Origin: Echria macrotheca
Taxonomy: Eukaryota > Ascomycota > Sordariomycetes > Sordariales > Schizotheciaceae
DNA: 64,000 nt
Reading direction: 5' to 3'
NCBI GenBank assembly: GCA_030411725.1
Contig: MU839835.1
Coordinates: 1,302,001-1,366,000 of the forward strand
The position numbers and the translations under genes were made by a program. The notes under the pieces were generated by a model. The model saw nothing but the letters and a program-made list of their open reading frames with translations, had not been told where the DNA came from and made no database searches. Position 1 is the first letter of the stretch. Every line of letters starts with the position of its first letter. Below are positions 33,027 through 42,989 of the stretch, in pieces.

Positions 33027-36000
33027 TCAAGTTAGCGAACGGGCGAGGACTGCCAACACATAGAACAAGACCAAGCGGCTTAAATGCCGCCCTGTTTTGA
33101 TTCCATACTCCACGGCTATGAGACTCCAAGTGCGGTCTTGTGTATGCGAAGACAGAAGGCTCATCAGTCCATTTCTGCCTGCATCGCAGTCCATTTTCGT
33201 GTCTCGTGAAAGTGTTATCGGAGGTGGCCTGTCGATGGGCGTCGGCTCGTATGAAACCAAGAGATCCAGAATTTCTGCGGTTTCATTCGTAATCGCATCT
33301 CTATCCTCGGCTTTGTCTTTGCCTACAAGGTCTTCTTTTTCGCAGTGGGTCAGTATCTCGGCTGGTGTGTATCCGTGCAGGCTGTTGAAGCGGGAGATGA
33401 ACAGTTCTTCATCCCAAGGCAGCCCTTGCGGGTTTCCAGTATTGTTCGGGTCTGCCCCCGACTTCAGAAGCCTCCTGACCCAGTCGCCCCTCTTTTGACG
33501 ACACGCGATCTGAAGCGGCGTCACTCGAGCTCCCTTGGGATCTGGATCCGCACCGAGTTCGACGAGCCGCTCCCAGATTTCGTCAAGCATACTCTCCGGT
33601 CTGGAGTCTGCCGAAGCCCAAGAGAGCAGGGAGATAGCCATTCCCGAATAATCAGCGTGGTTTGGTGCAATCTCTTCGATCAAGTCGATGTGTTCAATCC
33701 TGAGGGCGTCGACCTGTGCCAGAAGTTCCACGACGGTACCTTGGATCCTATTGCCCAATTGGTGCGGGTCAATCTTGGGCATCCAGGACGTGCCCAAGGA
33801 GAGATCCCAACTTATGTGTTCTCGTAGCAATTCTCTCCCATGGGTTCGTAACCATGTCCTCGCTGAAGAGTGACATCCGAGCAGGAGAAGGCTGGTCAGA
33901 ACAGGAACGGCTCCTCCACACCCAAAGCCCCGAAAGCTTTGGATCCAGAGGCTGGTTGGAAAATGAACAAACGAGACTCCCAGCGCAATCTCCATATTTC
34001 TGCAGTGTGCCTCAGAAGGATCGAGGAGCCGGAAGAGCATCTCAGGTGCGACGAGTTCCTCGTGCTCTGGTAGGGACCCAACCGCGGTGGCCGTGCAGTA
34101 TACTCGAAGTCCCAGGTCCGGTATGACGTCGTAATGGATAGGTTCCGGCGGGACCGGCATCCCGGAGTCAAGGGCGCAGGTGAAGAACTGGGTGAGGATC
34201 GTGGAATAGGATTCATGCCTATGAATTTTCACCCATCCTGAATCTGCCTCGGATCCTCGGTCCGACTCGAGAAATTCACGCACCGTGTAGTGGGCGATCA
34301 GCACGGTCGGATTATCACCCTCGGAAAACGATAATAAACAGCCGCAGACATCCTTGAGCGTGTCCAGGCCGCCAACAACGCTGCCTGGTTTAGCTCCTCG
34401 CGAGTAACAGTACGAGTCGAGGAGGAGTCGAGCACGAAGGGGTACCTGACCGTGCCACACAGCATCATGGAAGCAAACCATGTGGAGGGCGTGTCGGAGC
34501 AGACTCGGACCTTGCTCTTGGGGAGCGCTTTGCCTGAATATCCTGTCGTACGTCTCGTCCAGTGTTCGGGGGAGAGTCATCATTGCCTTTTCAATGTCAT
34601 CCTCAAGGCCATCGAGACGCCGGAGGACATCGAGCTGGCATGCAGCCCATCGGAACATGCCTCTGGCACCAGTGGCCAGGGTATCTTCCACCTTTTTCCG
34701 GAGAGGCTCAGACCATGCCCGGAACTTTTTTTCGCTTCCGTCTCTGATTCTAGCCCCCACATATCTCTTGATATCTGCTTTGACGAGGTCATTCGACATG
34801 GACAACGGCTGCGAGATATCAGACATAACGTCCTTGATGTCTTCATACAGGCGGCTGGTTGTGAACAGCTGAATTTTCGAAAACAGGTCGTCGGTTGCAA
34901 GGGTTTCAAGAAGATTTAAGATTTTCTTTCGATCCTCACTCTCATCCAGAGCATCGATTCCAACATAGATTCTCTCTGTATGCGAGAGAAGGTTCTTTAG
35001 GACGTCCGTGAGTTCGTCTTGGTTTAGTAGTTCGTTTCCACGATAGCCTTTCCAAAGAAACTCGGGTATCCGGCTATTAGTTGCCAGAAGGTCGGCAACC
35101 AGATTCCGAAAGAAAGGGCCCGACTCGTCCTGGTTATGCCCGTGGTAACAATAGTAGTAGCTGAAGAGCTGGTTTGGTTTGCAGATACCCCGGATCTTTT
35201 CGAAAACTCGGCCGGCTAGGATGGTCTTGCCTGCACCAGGGATTCCATGGAGCCAGATGGCGCGTTTCTTGCCGTTGATCCAATTCTTCCACTCGTCGGT
35301 TTGGAAGATCCAGTCTCCGGTTCCTTCCTCATAGCGATTCTTGGCTTCCTCGTGGAGGACGCTGCGACTTGTGCCCACTGGCATAGGCCCGCGAATCCAG
35401 TCACCCACGTGTCGCTGGGTGGTCTCTGTCATGTGTCAACCGATGAATATAGACCGAAGATGTCGCAAACATTACCGTCCACGTCTTTGTAAATTACTTC
35501 CACCTGATCTTTTATCTGTCCCACGTCTGATCTACCGATAGTTAGCAGGAGGTTAGCACGAGGCTACTGAAGTCGGGGGCTACTTACTTGAGCTGTGTTA
35601 GCAACGCAAGTGATATTGTGGCTTTGGGTTGTTGGACTTTTTCTAGTAGCTTCTTGACCTTGCCTGCTTGTATCGGCCATGTAAGACTGCCCAATATGTT
35701 TTGACACAACGTCATGTTTGAACGATCTGGTAGCGGTCTTGGATGAGGAAGCAATTTCTCCAGCTCGTCCAGGGTGTTCTTGCACTCTTCGACTGGGCCT
35801 TGGAGAGTGACCAGCGTAGCCTGGTCACTAGCGCTAGCGTCGTCGTGGCCAAGAAAGGACAAGCCCTCGAGGATGACTTTGAGCGACGCGACCTCGACAT
35901 AGAGGAGCCGCAAGTCCTCCGGGGAGCCCTTGATGGTTTCGATATACAATTTGCAGACGTCGCTGATGCGGTCGGCCAGCTGAACGAGCGCAATCACGCT

Positions 36001-36027
36001 GGCAGTTATTGCGATAGCCTCCGCCAT
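33027..36027 (-). CDS. NOD-like receptor: HeLo-like N-terminus, NACHT, short ankyrin remnant
   Basis: STAND-type receptor likely acting in heterokaryon incompatibility or defence. Model: complement(33027..35425, 35476..35531, 35588..36027), 964 residues. Residues 1-147 (MAEAIAITASVIALVQLADR, then YVEVASLKVILEGL) match the fungal STAND N-terminal HeLo-like/PigL_N helical domain, a candidate cell-death effector. A linker joins DGETTQRHVGDWIRG. The NACHT domain has Walker A GIPGAGKT at about 226-233 and Walker B YVGIDALDES near 319-328; LFTTSRLYEDI follows. The region LDETYDRIFRQ is the usual post-NACHT helix. The C-terminus has one clear ankyrin unit (TPLQIACRQKRGDWVRRLLKSGADPN), so the ligand-sensing repeat array is short or decayed. 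Tail to tail with DUF8021 and downstream of two other same-strand genes of this class. Confidence 0.88.
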
Positions 36028-36827
36028 GGTAATGGTAAAACACTAAGTGGAGGCCTTTTCTGTGTGCCCGTCGAAGTTTCAGGGCGAGATGACGGTGTCG
36101 ATGGAGTTTGAAAGAAAGTGGAAAGTTGAAAAGAAGGAAGGCTTTCGGGGGAAGTGCTCGTGCGGAAAGATGAAGCAGCTGAAAAAAAAGGGGTTTGTGG
36201 CGTCGGTTTCCGCCCGGCCAATTTGTTGGCCGCGATCGGGCACACCCTCTTGGTGGGATGTCCAAGCCTCGCAAGTTTTTATTGGAGGAAAGAATGCAGA
36301 GGAGGGATATATTCATGCCCGTTCCTTGTGAGAACAGGCAGGCACTACTATTGTGTCCGATTCGGCATGATTTCGCTCTCAGTTATGGAATGAACGACCT
36401 GTTAGGCTGGGAAGGAGCACACCAGACAGATGGAAGGCACGCACGCACCACAGGCCCTGTATTTAGCCAGCTCGAGGGCTTCCTCTCCACTTCAACCAAA
36501 CAAGTATCCCTAGCACTGCTCTCTCAGACCCTAGGCACCCAGTCCACCGCCAGTTGACTCGAAATCCACAGATGATAAGTTTGAAAATCGTAGGGAATTG
36601 AGATGTACATCATGAGACGACTTGGCTGCGACCGAGCCATTCAGTTCATGGTTGGATTTGAATTTCAAAGAGTGTTACGGGGTAGTTAGGTATGAATTAC
36701 CTATATCAGACTTCGTCCATTGTCAGAGACTATCCAAATTCGTTCCAATACTATAGTAGTGACAGTGACAGTGTGACAGCACCCCAGAAGTCTCCCCAAA
36801 CGCATCCGGTATGAATCACAGTACAGC
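36028..36827. other. Intergenic upstream of HeLo-like-NACHT gene
   Basis: 800 bp between two same-strand genes. It should contain the NACHT gene promoter and the 3' flank of the ankyrin gene. It carries copy B of the dispersed repeat (36399-36512). Confidence 0.5.
36399..36512 (+). repeat. Dispersed repeat, copy B (possible LTR remnant)
   Basis: About 110 bp beginning TGTTAGGCTGG, gap-free match to 23899-24012 at about 74% identity by hand count. Many differences are transitions. It sits about 370 bp upstream of the NACHT gene start. Confidence 0.6.
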
Positions 36828-39200
36828 TCATACAATGTCCTCAACAGCATCCACAAACACATCATCCACCTCGGCCTCCCGGACCCCTCTTATCAGCCTC
36901 TCCCACGCCGCGACAACCTTCTCACTCGCCGGCACCGCGCTCGACACCTCCCCTTTGGCCGGCGGCTTCGTCCTCCGCTGGAAATACTCTTCCGCCGTAA
37001 AGCCCTCCTTACTCCTCCGGTCCGGATCGAGCGAGCCGCACCACCCGTCCAGCTCGCACATGATGCGCTCGGTCGCGTATATGGCCACATAGTGCAGCAA
37101 CCCCAAGCCGAGATCATCAACGGCCTCGACGCTCGCGCCGCGCCGGAGCAGCGCGCGTATGTAGCCCGCGTCGTCGTACTGCGCCGCGATGAGCAGCGTC
37201 GTCTTGCCGTCGCCGTTGGGCTGCTCCAGGTCCACGCCGGCCTCAATCAGCAGGTCTAGCTTGCGCTCGCTGCTCTTCACCACCTCTGGGTTTTCAAATG
37301 TGGTGTTGAGGTACAGCAGTGTCAGGTGGCCGCTGGTGGTGCGGTGGTTGGGGTTGGCGCCGTGCGAGAGGAGCGCCGCGACAAGGTCAGCCGGCAGCAC
37401 GTCGTTGTTGAGCGCCGCCATCAGCGGCGTGATGCCGTGCTTGCTGACCGTGTTGACCTCGCAACCGCTCTCGATCAGCAACGCGGCCACACGGACCGAG
37501 ATCATGCCGACGGCGTAGAAGAAGGCCGTGTTGCCCGCCCGGTCGCGCGCGTCCATGTCGGCCCCGAACGCCAGCAGCTGCCGGGCCGCCTCGACGTCGT
37601 CTCGGTAGGCGGCCCAATGAAGAGGTGCGAAGCCGATGCCATCCTGCACGTTGATCGACCGTGGGTTTGCCCGGATGGCCTCGGCGAGGCTGGGCTCCTC
37701 TTTGCGGGGGGTATGCACGGCCTCGTGGATAGGCGTACTTTCGTCGTCCTCCTCGCCGCCCAGCTCGAGGACCTTGCGTGCTATATATTCACCTTTTTCT
37801 GATCGCACTAGTCGGCCGCAGTACGCCCGGCGGGCTATGCCCCACGGAGACCGGCCGTTAATGTTGGTCGCGTGGACGTCGACGCTGAGGCCGAGGAGGA
37901 ACTCTTGCCTGTGGTGGTTTGGATTAGCTATTTGCCTTTTTGGGGAGTGATCCAACCTGTCACGTACGTTTTCTCCGAGTTCGGGTCCGTGAGGGCATGG
38001 TGGAAGAGGGTTACGCCCTGAGAGTCAACGTCGGTCGGGAACACCTCGCGCAGCGTGATCATAGCTTGCAGCCGAGTCACATCGTCGCGGTCGAGCGTGG
38101 CCCAGACGTCGTGCGAGTCGGGAATCACCCTGGCCACATGGAGGTGAAGCGAGGCCCCGGGCCCGGTGAAGCCGCCCCAGGATGCCGAGAACGACACGGC
38201 CTTGCGGACGAGCCAGCTAGGGAAGACGTAATGTAGCTGTACTGAGTCGGAGCGTGCATTGCGGCAACGGCTATGGTTGCACGGGCGCGGGTCCCAGACG
38301 GGTATGCCACTATAGGCAACGAAGAAGCTGCCAATGACCTTGGAGAGCGGCCCGGAGCTCTGCACTTGGCGGAACGTATGACACTGGCAGGGGCAGGCCA
38401 TTGGGCATGCTTTTCGCAGCGTCGCAAAAGCATGGAAGACATGATGCGCACGCTGCTTTTCCGGGTCCTTGACAACAGTTTCTGTCTGCTTGGCCGGTTT
38501 GGTCCAGAGATTTGTGGTTGTGGTCTCTGTAGGCGTCTTCGGCGACGAGATGTTTTCAATCGAAGACTGAATTCTCTCCGTCGATGCTTCAATCATCTTT
38601 CCAATCGTGGCAAAGCCAACCCGGCTGTCTTCGTGGACATCCAGCAGCAAGACCGAGTGGCTCTGGCTGGAAAGGGGTTAGACAAGCCTCATACCTAGAA
38701 AGAATGACAAATCCCCTTACCTCTGAACCGGCTGCAGGAGGTTGACGGCTTGGGAGAGCTCCAGCCTGCGATGCCGAATCTTATCGCGGTGGAACATGAT
38801 CTTCTCCTTTTTCCACCGCCATTTCAGCTTGCGAACCGAATCTTTGCCCTGCGCGGCAAAGCTATCCGCGAGGTCCTGCAAGCTTTGGACTTCATCATGG
38901 AGCGCATCCAGCGTCTCCTCAATGTGCATCCAAACCGAAGGCGCGAGCTTGGACACGCTCGAGGCGATCAGCCCATCGATCGTAGTCCGTAGGACTTCCA
39001 GATAGCCACGGATCGTCTCGAGCTGACTTCATCAGCATGTTGGATAGTCGTGACCGCACATCGAAACTCACCTCGTTCTGCAGATCGAGAAACTCGGCCG
39101 GGGCATTCCGCACCGATGAGATCCATTGCACGCCCTGAACGAGAGTGGTAATCCCTTGGGCCACCGAGACAACCGAGGCGGCTATCGAAAGGGGGTCCAT
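36828..39200 (-). CDS. HeLo-like N-terminal / ankyrin-repeat protein lacking NACHT
   Basis: Model: complement(36828..37908, 37968..38666, 38721..39022, 39072..39200), 736 residues. The start is the ATG of MDPLSIAASVVSVAQGI; the frame upstream has only a TTG. Residues 1-140 are helical and match the fungal STAND N-terminal domain (LVQGVQWISSVRNAPAEFL, LQNELETIRGYLEVLR). A Cys/His cluster CPMACPCQCH lies at 231-240. A middle domain (VIGSFFVAYSGIPVW, LHYVFPSWLVRKAVSF) follows. Ankyrin repeats occupy about 370-700, for example APLHWAAYRDDVEAARQLLA and TPLMAALNNDVLPADLVAAL. No Walker motifs exist, so it is not a NACHT or NB-ARC receptor. It lies head to tail with the HeLo-like-NACHT gene and may be its partner; this is inference. 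Confidence 0.85.
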
Positions 39201-39990
39201 CGGCGGCCGGTTGGATAGGAGGAATCCACCAATACCTCTCTGTGCAAGAGTGGAAACAACTTTTGGAGAGTAGAATTCGCTCAAGAGGAGAAAACCGGGC
39301 CACTGGCGAGCCGGAGCGCCATGTATATCAGGGGTGGCCCATCAGGGTGCTACTCTGTGTTACCTTGGCCGATAAATGAGAAGCTTGGGTTGCATTCAGC
39401 CGGCACTTCGCACCAAGCCTCCGGGCCGACTAAAGGACTGCTGAGCCAAAGACTTTTGCAGTTCAGATATGTAGGGCTGGGCTAGATTGGGGGTGCAGCA
39501 GCGCGTAACAACCCGTGCCGAGCGTGCTGACGTTGGTTCATCAACGATACCGAGGAAACCTGGGAAACAGCGAGAGCCTTTGATTGCCCTGATTAGGATG
39601 CTGTTGGTCATCTGATCCCGGCGGATTGTAGGCAGCACCGCCTCCTTTTTGCATGGAAATCACCGCGGGACGGTGCAATTGGACCGTGGAAACAACCCAT
39701 TTTCCTCGCGGCTCAGCACCGCCGCCAAGCAGTCGGAAGGAACGCGCACCCAAGCGTTGATTACACAGTGTGCCGTGCATCTCGGCAGTCCAGCTCTGCC
39801 CCCCTCGCTCCTACTCGATTGGTGCCCGGAAAGTCGCGCCCGTAAAGTGCACAGGCGAGGTAGCAGGCGCCAGCGTTGCAACAGACGCGCTCGAGACTCC
39901 TGAGTCGCTGGACCTCACCACTCTGTAACCCGCCCCCAACCCCCAACTCTTATCGTGTTCGCTTGTCGACATGTCCGAGGTCACCACGCA
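39201..39990. other. Intergenic between HET gene 3' end and HeLo-like/ankyrin gene
   Basis: 790 bp; promoter side of the ankyrin gene. Small open frames on both strands show no family features. Confidence 0.45.
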
Positions 39991-42420
39991 TCAGTAGATC
40001 GTAACGGTTTGTTCCCGACCTTGTGCCAAGAACGCTTCCTCCCAGCCTCCCGTCCTCTGGAAAACCCTGGCCACCCCGACTCGTTGGTAGCGGTATGTGC
40101 CGTCAGATTGAGGACAAGGATCCTCGCCCACGTCCGATTCCCCGCTCGGATTGACCCGTCTTAGGATGAGAAAGTAGAGGCACGGCGTCTGGAAGTCGAA
40201 TGGCGCACTGTCCTCGAAATCCCATCGGAAGCAGCGACGCTCGCCGCGACCTATACCAAGACAATACACGCGCGCCTTCGGGTCCTCCGGCTGGAAGTCG
40301 TCAGTCTCGTACCTCGTGCTCCAACCCGGCAGGTAGGAAAGACCAAGTCTTCGGTCATCCAAGCCGTCCACGTCGAGATTGTAGGGACAAAAGTGGAAAT
40401 CCTCGTGTGCGGCATCAAATCCTCCCATTAGATGACGAAAATAACAGTCATCATTGAAATAAGCGTCGAACTCATAGTCCTTGAAGATATCCAGTTCGTG
40501 CACTCGCCGCCTACGAGCTTCAGATTTGTTGATTCGGACAGTAGCGGGAATGAGCGGGCCGCGAATGGTGATGTAGCTTTCGCTCCCATCAATCTCTCCT
40601 GTCGGGTCTTGGCTAGCCGGGGTAACCACGACATTGATTATCTCGCTCAGAGGCGACGACAGACCCTCATGCAGGTCCGTGTTGAGTACTCCCCTCTGAC
40701 GCACGAAAAAGCCAACGGAGCCTGAGACGGATGCCCAGGACCAACTGGGGGCGCGCCAGAGCAACGGCTTGCTCCTCTTCCAGTCCCGGAAGAACGGACC
40801 GCAGTTCTTCCTGGAGGTGTTGTATTCTTCATCGATGGTGCCCTCGGCAGCTTCGCACAACTCACAAAAGTCAATCCAAGGATTCCCACCAGCCTGGAAC
40901 CAGAGAAGACTGGAAAGAAGACTCTCCCGCCACATACCAGCAACATAATCCGATTTCCGGGCGCGCTGAAACGCCTTGGCCAACCCGGAGATGGCCGGAA
41001 AGATATCGCCATCCTTGGACAAGGCCAGTTCGCTATAAACCTCGACCAGATTCCGCCAGAGCCCATCGAGAACGTAAGTCGAGGCCGACTGCCAAGCCAG
41101 CGGATTCTGATAGCGTTTGAAACTCGACCTTATCGCTGTCGGCGAGACGGTATCGTCATCGGGGAAAGGTAGCGCCCTGTATGGTATCTCGCGGACTTCG
41201 TCCTGGGGGGTTGTACATTGGCAGATAGAGTCTTCAGAACATTCCCAGGCTATTTCTTCCAGACCAAAGTGAGCGATCCGTGGCGCAAGGATCCGCTCCT
41301 GCAGTATCCAGCCTCGGCCTGAGGTGGGGAGGTCGTGGTTGATTCTATTCTTGATATGAAGGAGAGACTGCCGAAACCACACAGTGTGCTCAACGCTCCC
41401 TGGAGATCGGTCGACGCGTGTGCCGTCTGGCGTGGTGGGTATTCGCAGTGGTTTCAAGGTGTATTCGGGTCTGTGCTGGTCGACGTAGCTGCTGTACATG
41501 CCCTTGTGCGCGTTATCCGACTGGGTGGCGGAGAGGACGAGCACGGCCTGCTGATAGATGGACGACATTCTGGCCGACTCCTCCTCCCAGTCTAGCCTGT
41601 TGTCTTGAATAATACAGAGACTGTCGATCCAGAGATAGCGGAAGCCAAGCCTCCGGGTGATGTCGATGGCATCTTGAAAAGTTGCGGGCAGCTGGTCCCA
41701 AGGGATCTCACGTCTGTGATCATCTAGATTGGATGTTGATGTCTGGAGGAAAGGTATGGTGCCCCAGCAATGACTGAGGCATAGATATTGCCCCTCCAGG
41801 CCCGGAGACGGTTCGTATAAGCGTATTCGGCTGTTTTCCTCGCTGGGGTTTCCGACATCGAGTACCCTTTTCGGAAGGGTACCGGGGTGATGGGTGTTGC
41901 AATCTTTGTGGGTGTCAAGACAGACTCGCAGTCGATTCTTGACCCAATGCAAGCTTTCTTCCGAGGCCGTGCTTATTGGCAGCTCATCGCCGAGAGGGAG
42001 GTAGTTCGCGAGGTATGGGGGATACGGCGAGCCTTTCCGGCGATAGACCGAAAGTGCCACGGGCTCCTCGCGAGATAGGGGGCACACGCGGAGGTCGCTC
42101 GATGCGATGCTAAACTCGGTCGAAAAACGGGTAAAGGGACCATTGCCGTCCTCGGTGATGGTGGGCCCCGTGGTAGTCAAGACATCCATGTGGAAGGCAT
42201 CTTGCCCGCGCCGGTCTGGCGAGGCCAGCGTGACAGCTTGGGAAACGATGAAGCAAGTGACACACCCGATTTCCGCTCTCTCGGTCGTTGTTCTGACGTT
42301 GCGCCATCCGGTGATGCGCGGATACTTCTGGAAAAAATACTGACACGGTCCGCAAATCGGCTTCTTATGTCGATGTTTATTCGCGTCGTCCTTGCTGAAG
42401 ATAACGGGAGATACAGGCAT
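39991..42420 (-). CDS. HET-domain heterokaryon incompatibility protein
   Basis: 809 residues, single exon, ATG at 42420. HET proteins trigger programmed cell death on fusion of unlike strains; the domain has TIR-like structure. The domain spans about 211-360: QYLCLSHCWG, then IPWDQLPATFQDAIDITRRL, LGFRYLWIDSLCIIQD, DWEEESARMSSIYQQA and VLVLSAT, in the standard order. Two N-terminal CxxC pairs (C23/C26 and C53/C56) may bind metal, as in many HET proteins of this layout. Later segments GRGWILQERILAPRIAHFG and SWASVSGSV are also typical. No NACHT or repeat domain follows. It is upstream of and on the same strand as the HeLo-like genes. Confidence 0.93.
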   Translation of the reverse strand: MPVSPVIFSKDDANKHRHKKPICGPCQYFFQKYPRITGWRNVRTTTERAEIGCVTCFIVSQAVTLASPDRRGQDAFHMDVLTTTGPTITEDGNGPFTRFSTEFSIASSDLRVCPLSREEPVALSVYRRKGSPYPPYLANYLPLGDELPISTASEESLHWVKNRLRVCLDTHKDCNTHHPGTLPKRVLDVGNPSEENSRIRLYEPSPGLEGQYLCLSHCWGTIPFLQTSTSNLDDHRREIPWDQLPATFQDAIDITRRLGFRYLWIDSLCIIQDNRLDWEEESARMSSIYQQAVLVLSATQSDNAHKGMYSSYVDQHRPEYTLKPLRIPTTPDGTRVDRSPGSVEHTVWFRQSLLHIKNRINHDLPTSGRGWILQERILAPRIAHFGLEEIAWECSEDSICQCTTPQDEVREIPYRALPFPDDDTVSPTAIRSSFKRYQNPLAWQSASTYVLDGLWRNLVEVYSELALSKDGDIFPAISGLAKAFQRARKSDYVAGMWRESLLSSLLWFQAGGNPWIDFCELCEAAEGTIDEEYNTSRKNCGPFFRDWKRSKPLLWRAPSWSWASVSGSVGFFVRQRGVLNTDLHEGLSSPLSEIINVVVTPASQDPTGEIDGSESYITIRGPLIPATVRINKSEARRRRVHELDIFKDYEFDAYFNDDCYFRHLMGGFDAAHEDFHFCPYNLDVDGLDDRRLGLSYLPGWSTRYETDDFQPEDPKARVYCLGIGRGERRCFRWDFEDSAPFDFQTPCLYFLILRRVNPSGESDVGEDPCPQSDGTYRYQRVGVARVFQRTGGWEEAFLAQGREQTVTIY

Positions 42421-42989
42421 GGTAAGAAGAATAATTCAAAACGATTAAACCACACTGGAAAACGAGAATCGTTGTTCAGGTAGGCAACCTCATCAGGGAA
42501 GGGGTGTGGGAAGGCGCAAATCAGGAATAGTCCAATGCGGGGCCACGCAAGGCAGCAACCAACCTACTATCGGCGCTTAGATAGTACCCGAAATGGACTG
42601 TCCCCGGGACTACCTTACACAGGTACAGGTACAGAGGTACGTGACACGTTAGTATATATCTCAGGCCCCATAGAGTGTTTGACAGTCATCCGCTTTCATT
42701 CCTGTAATTACTCTAGACAGTGATGGTAAACCGTCTAAATGCCATATACAAAGTTGCTTATGCCGATCCCAAGCATCCAGTCCGTATCCAAAACACCCAA
42801 GCCGAGATATCCATGGTCTGTATATCTTGCCCCCGTGACCATGTTGTGTATCATCCTTTTGGACTCCGCCCCGTTGGCCCGTCTCCGTAACCCTGATTAA
42901 TGGACCCTTGTCTTTCGCCTTGCATAATCATTGCATCCATACAAACCCCGAACTTGACGCCATATAGATAGTATGAAGGGGATTCCCAC
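42421..42989. other. Intergenic, HET promoter / 3' flank of disordered-protein gene
   Basis: 569 bp. Contains ACAGGTACAGGTACAGAGGTACG short repeats near 42619-42641. No gene seen. Confidence 0.45.

Noticed and set aside
33027..36027. Treating the 801-codon NACHT frame as the complete gene
   Set aside because: Two good introns join it in phase to a 147-residue HeLo-like exon, giving the usual full architecture.
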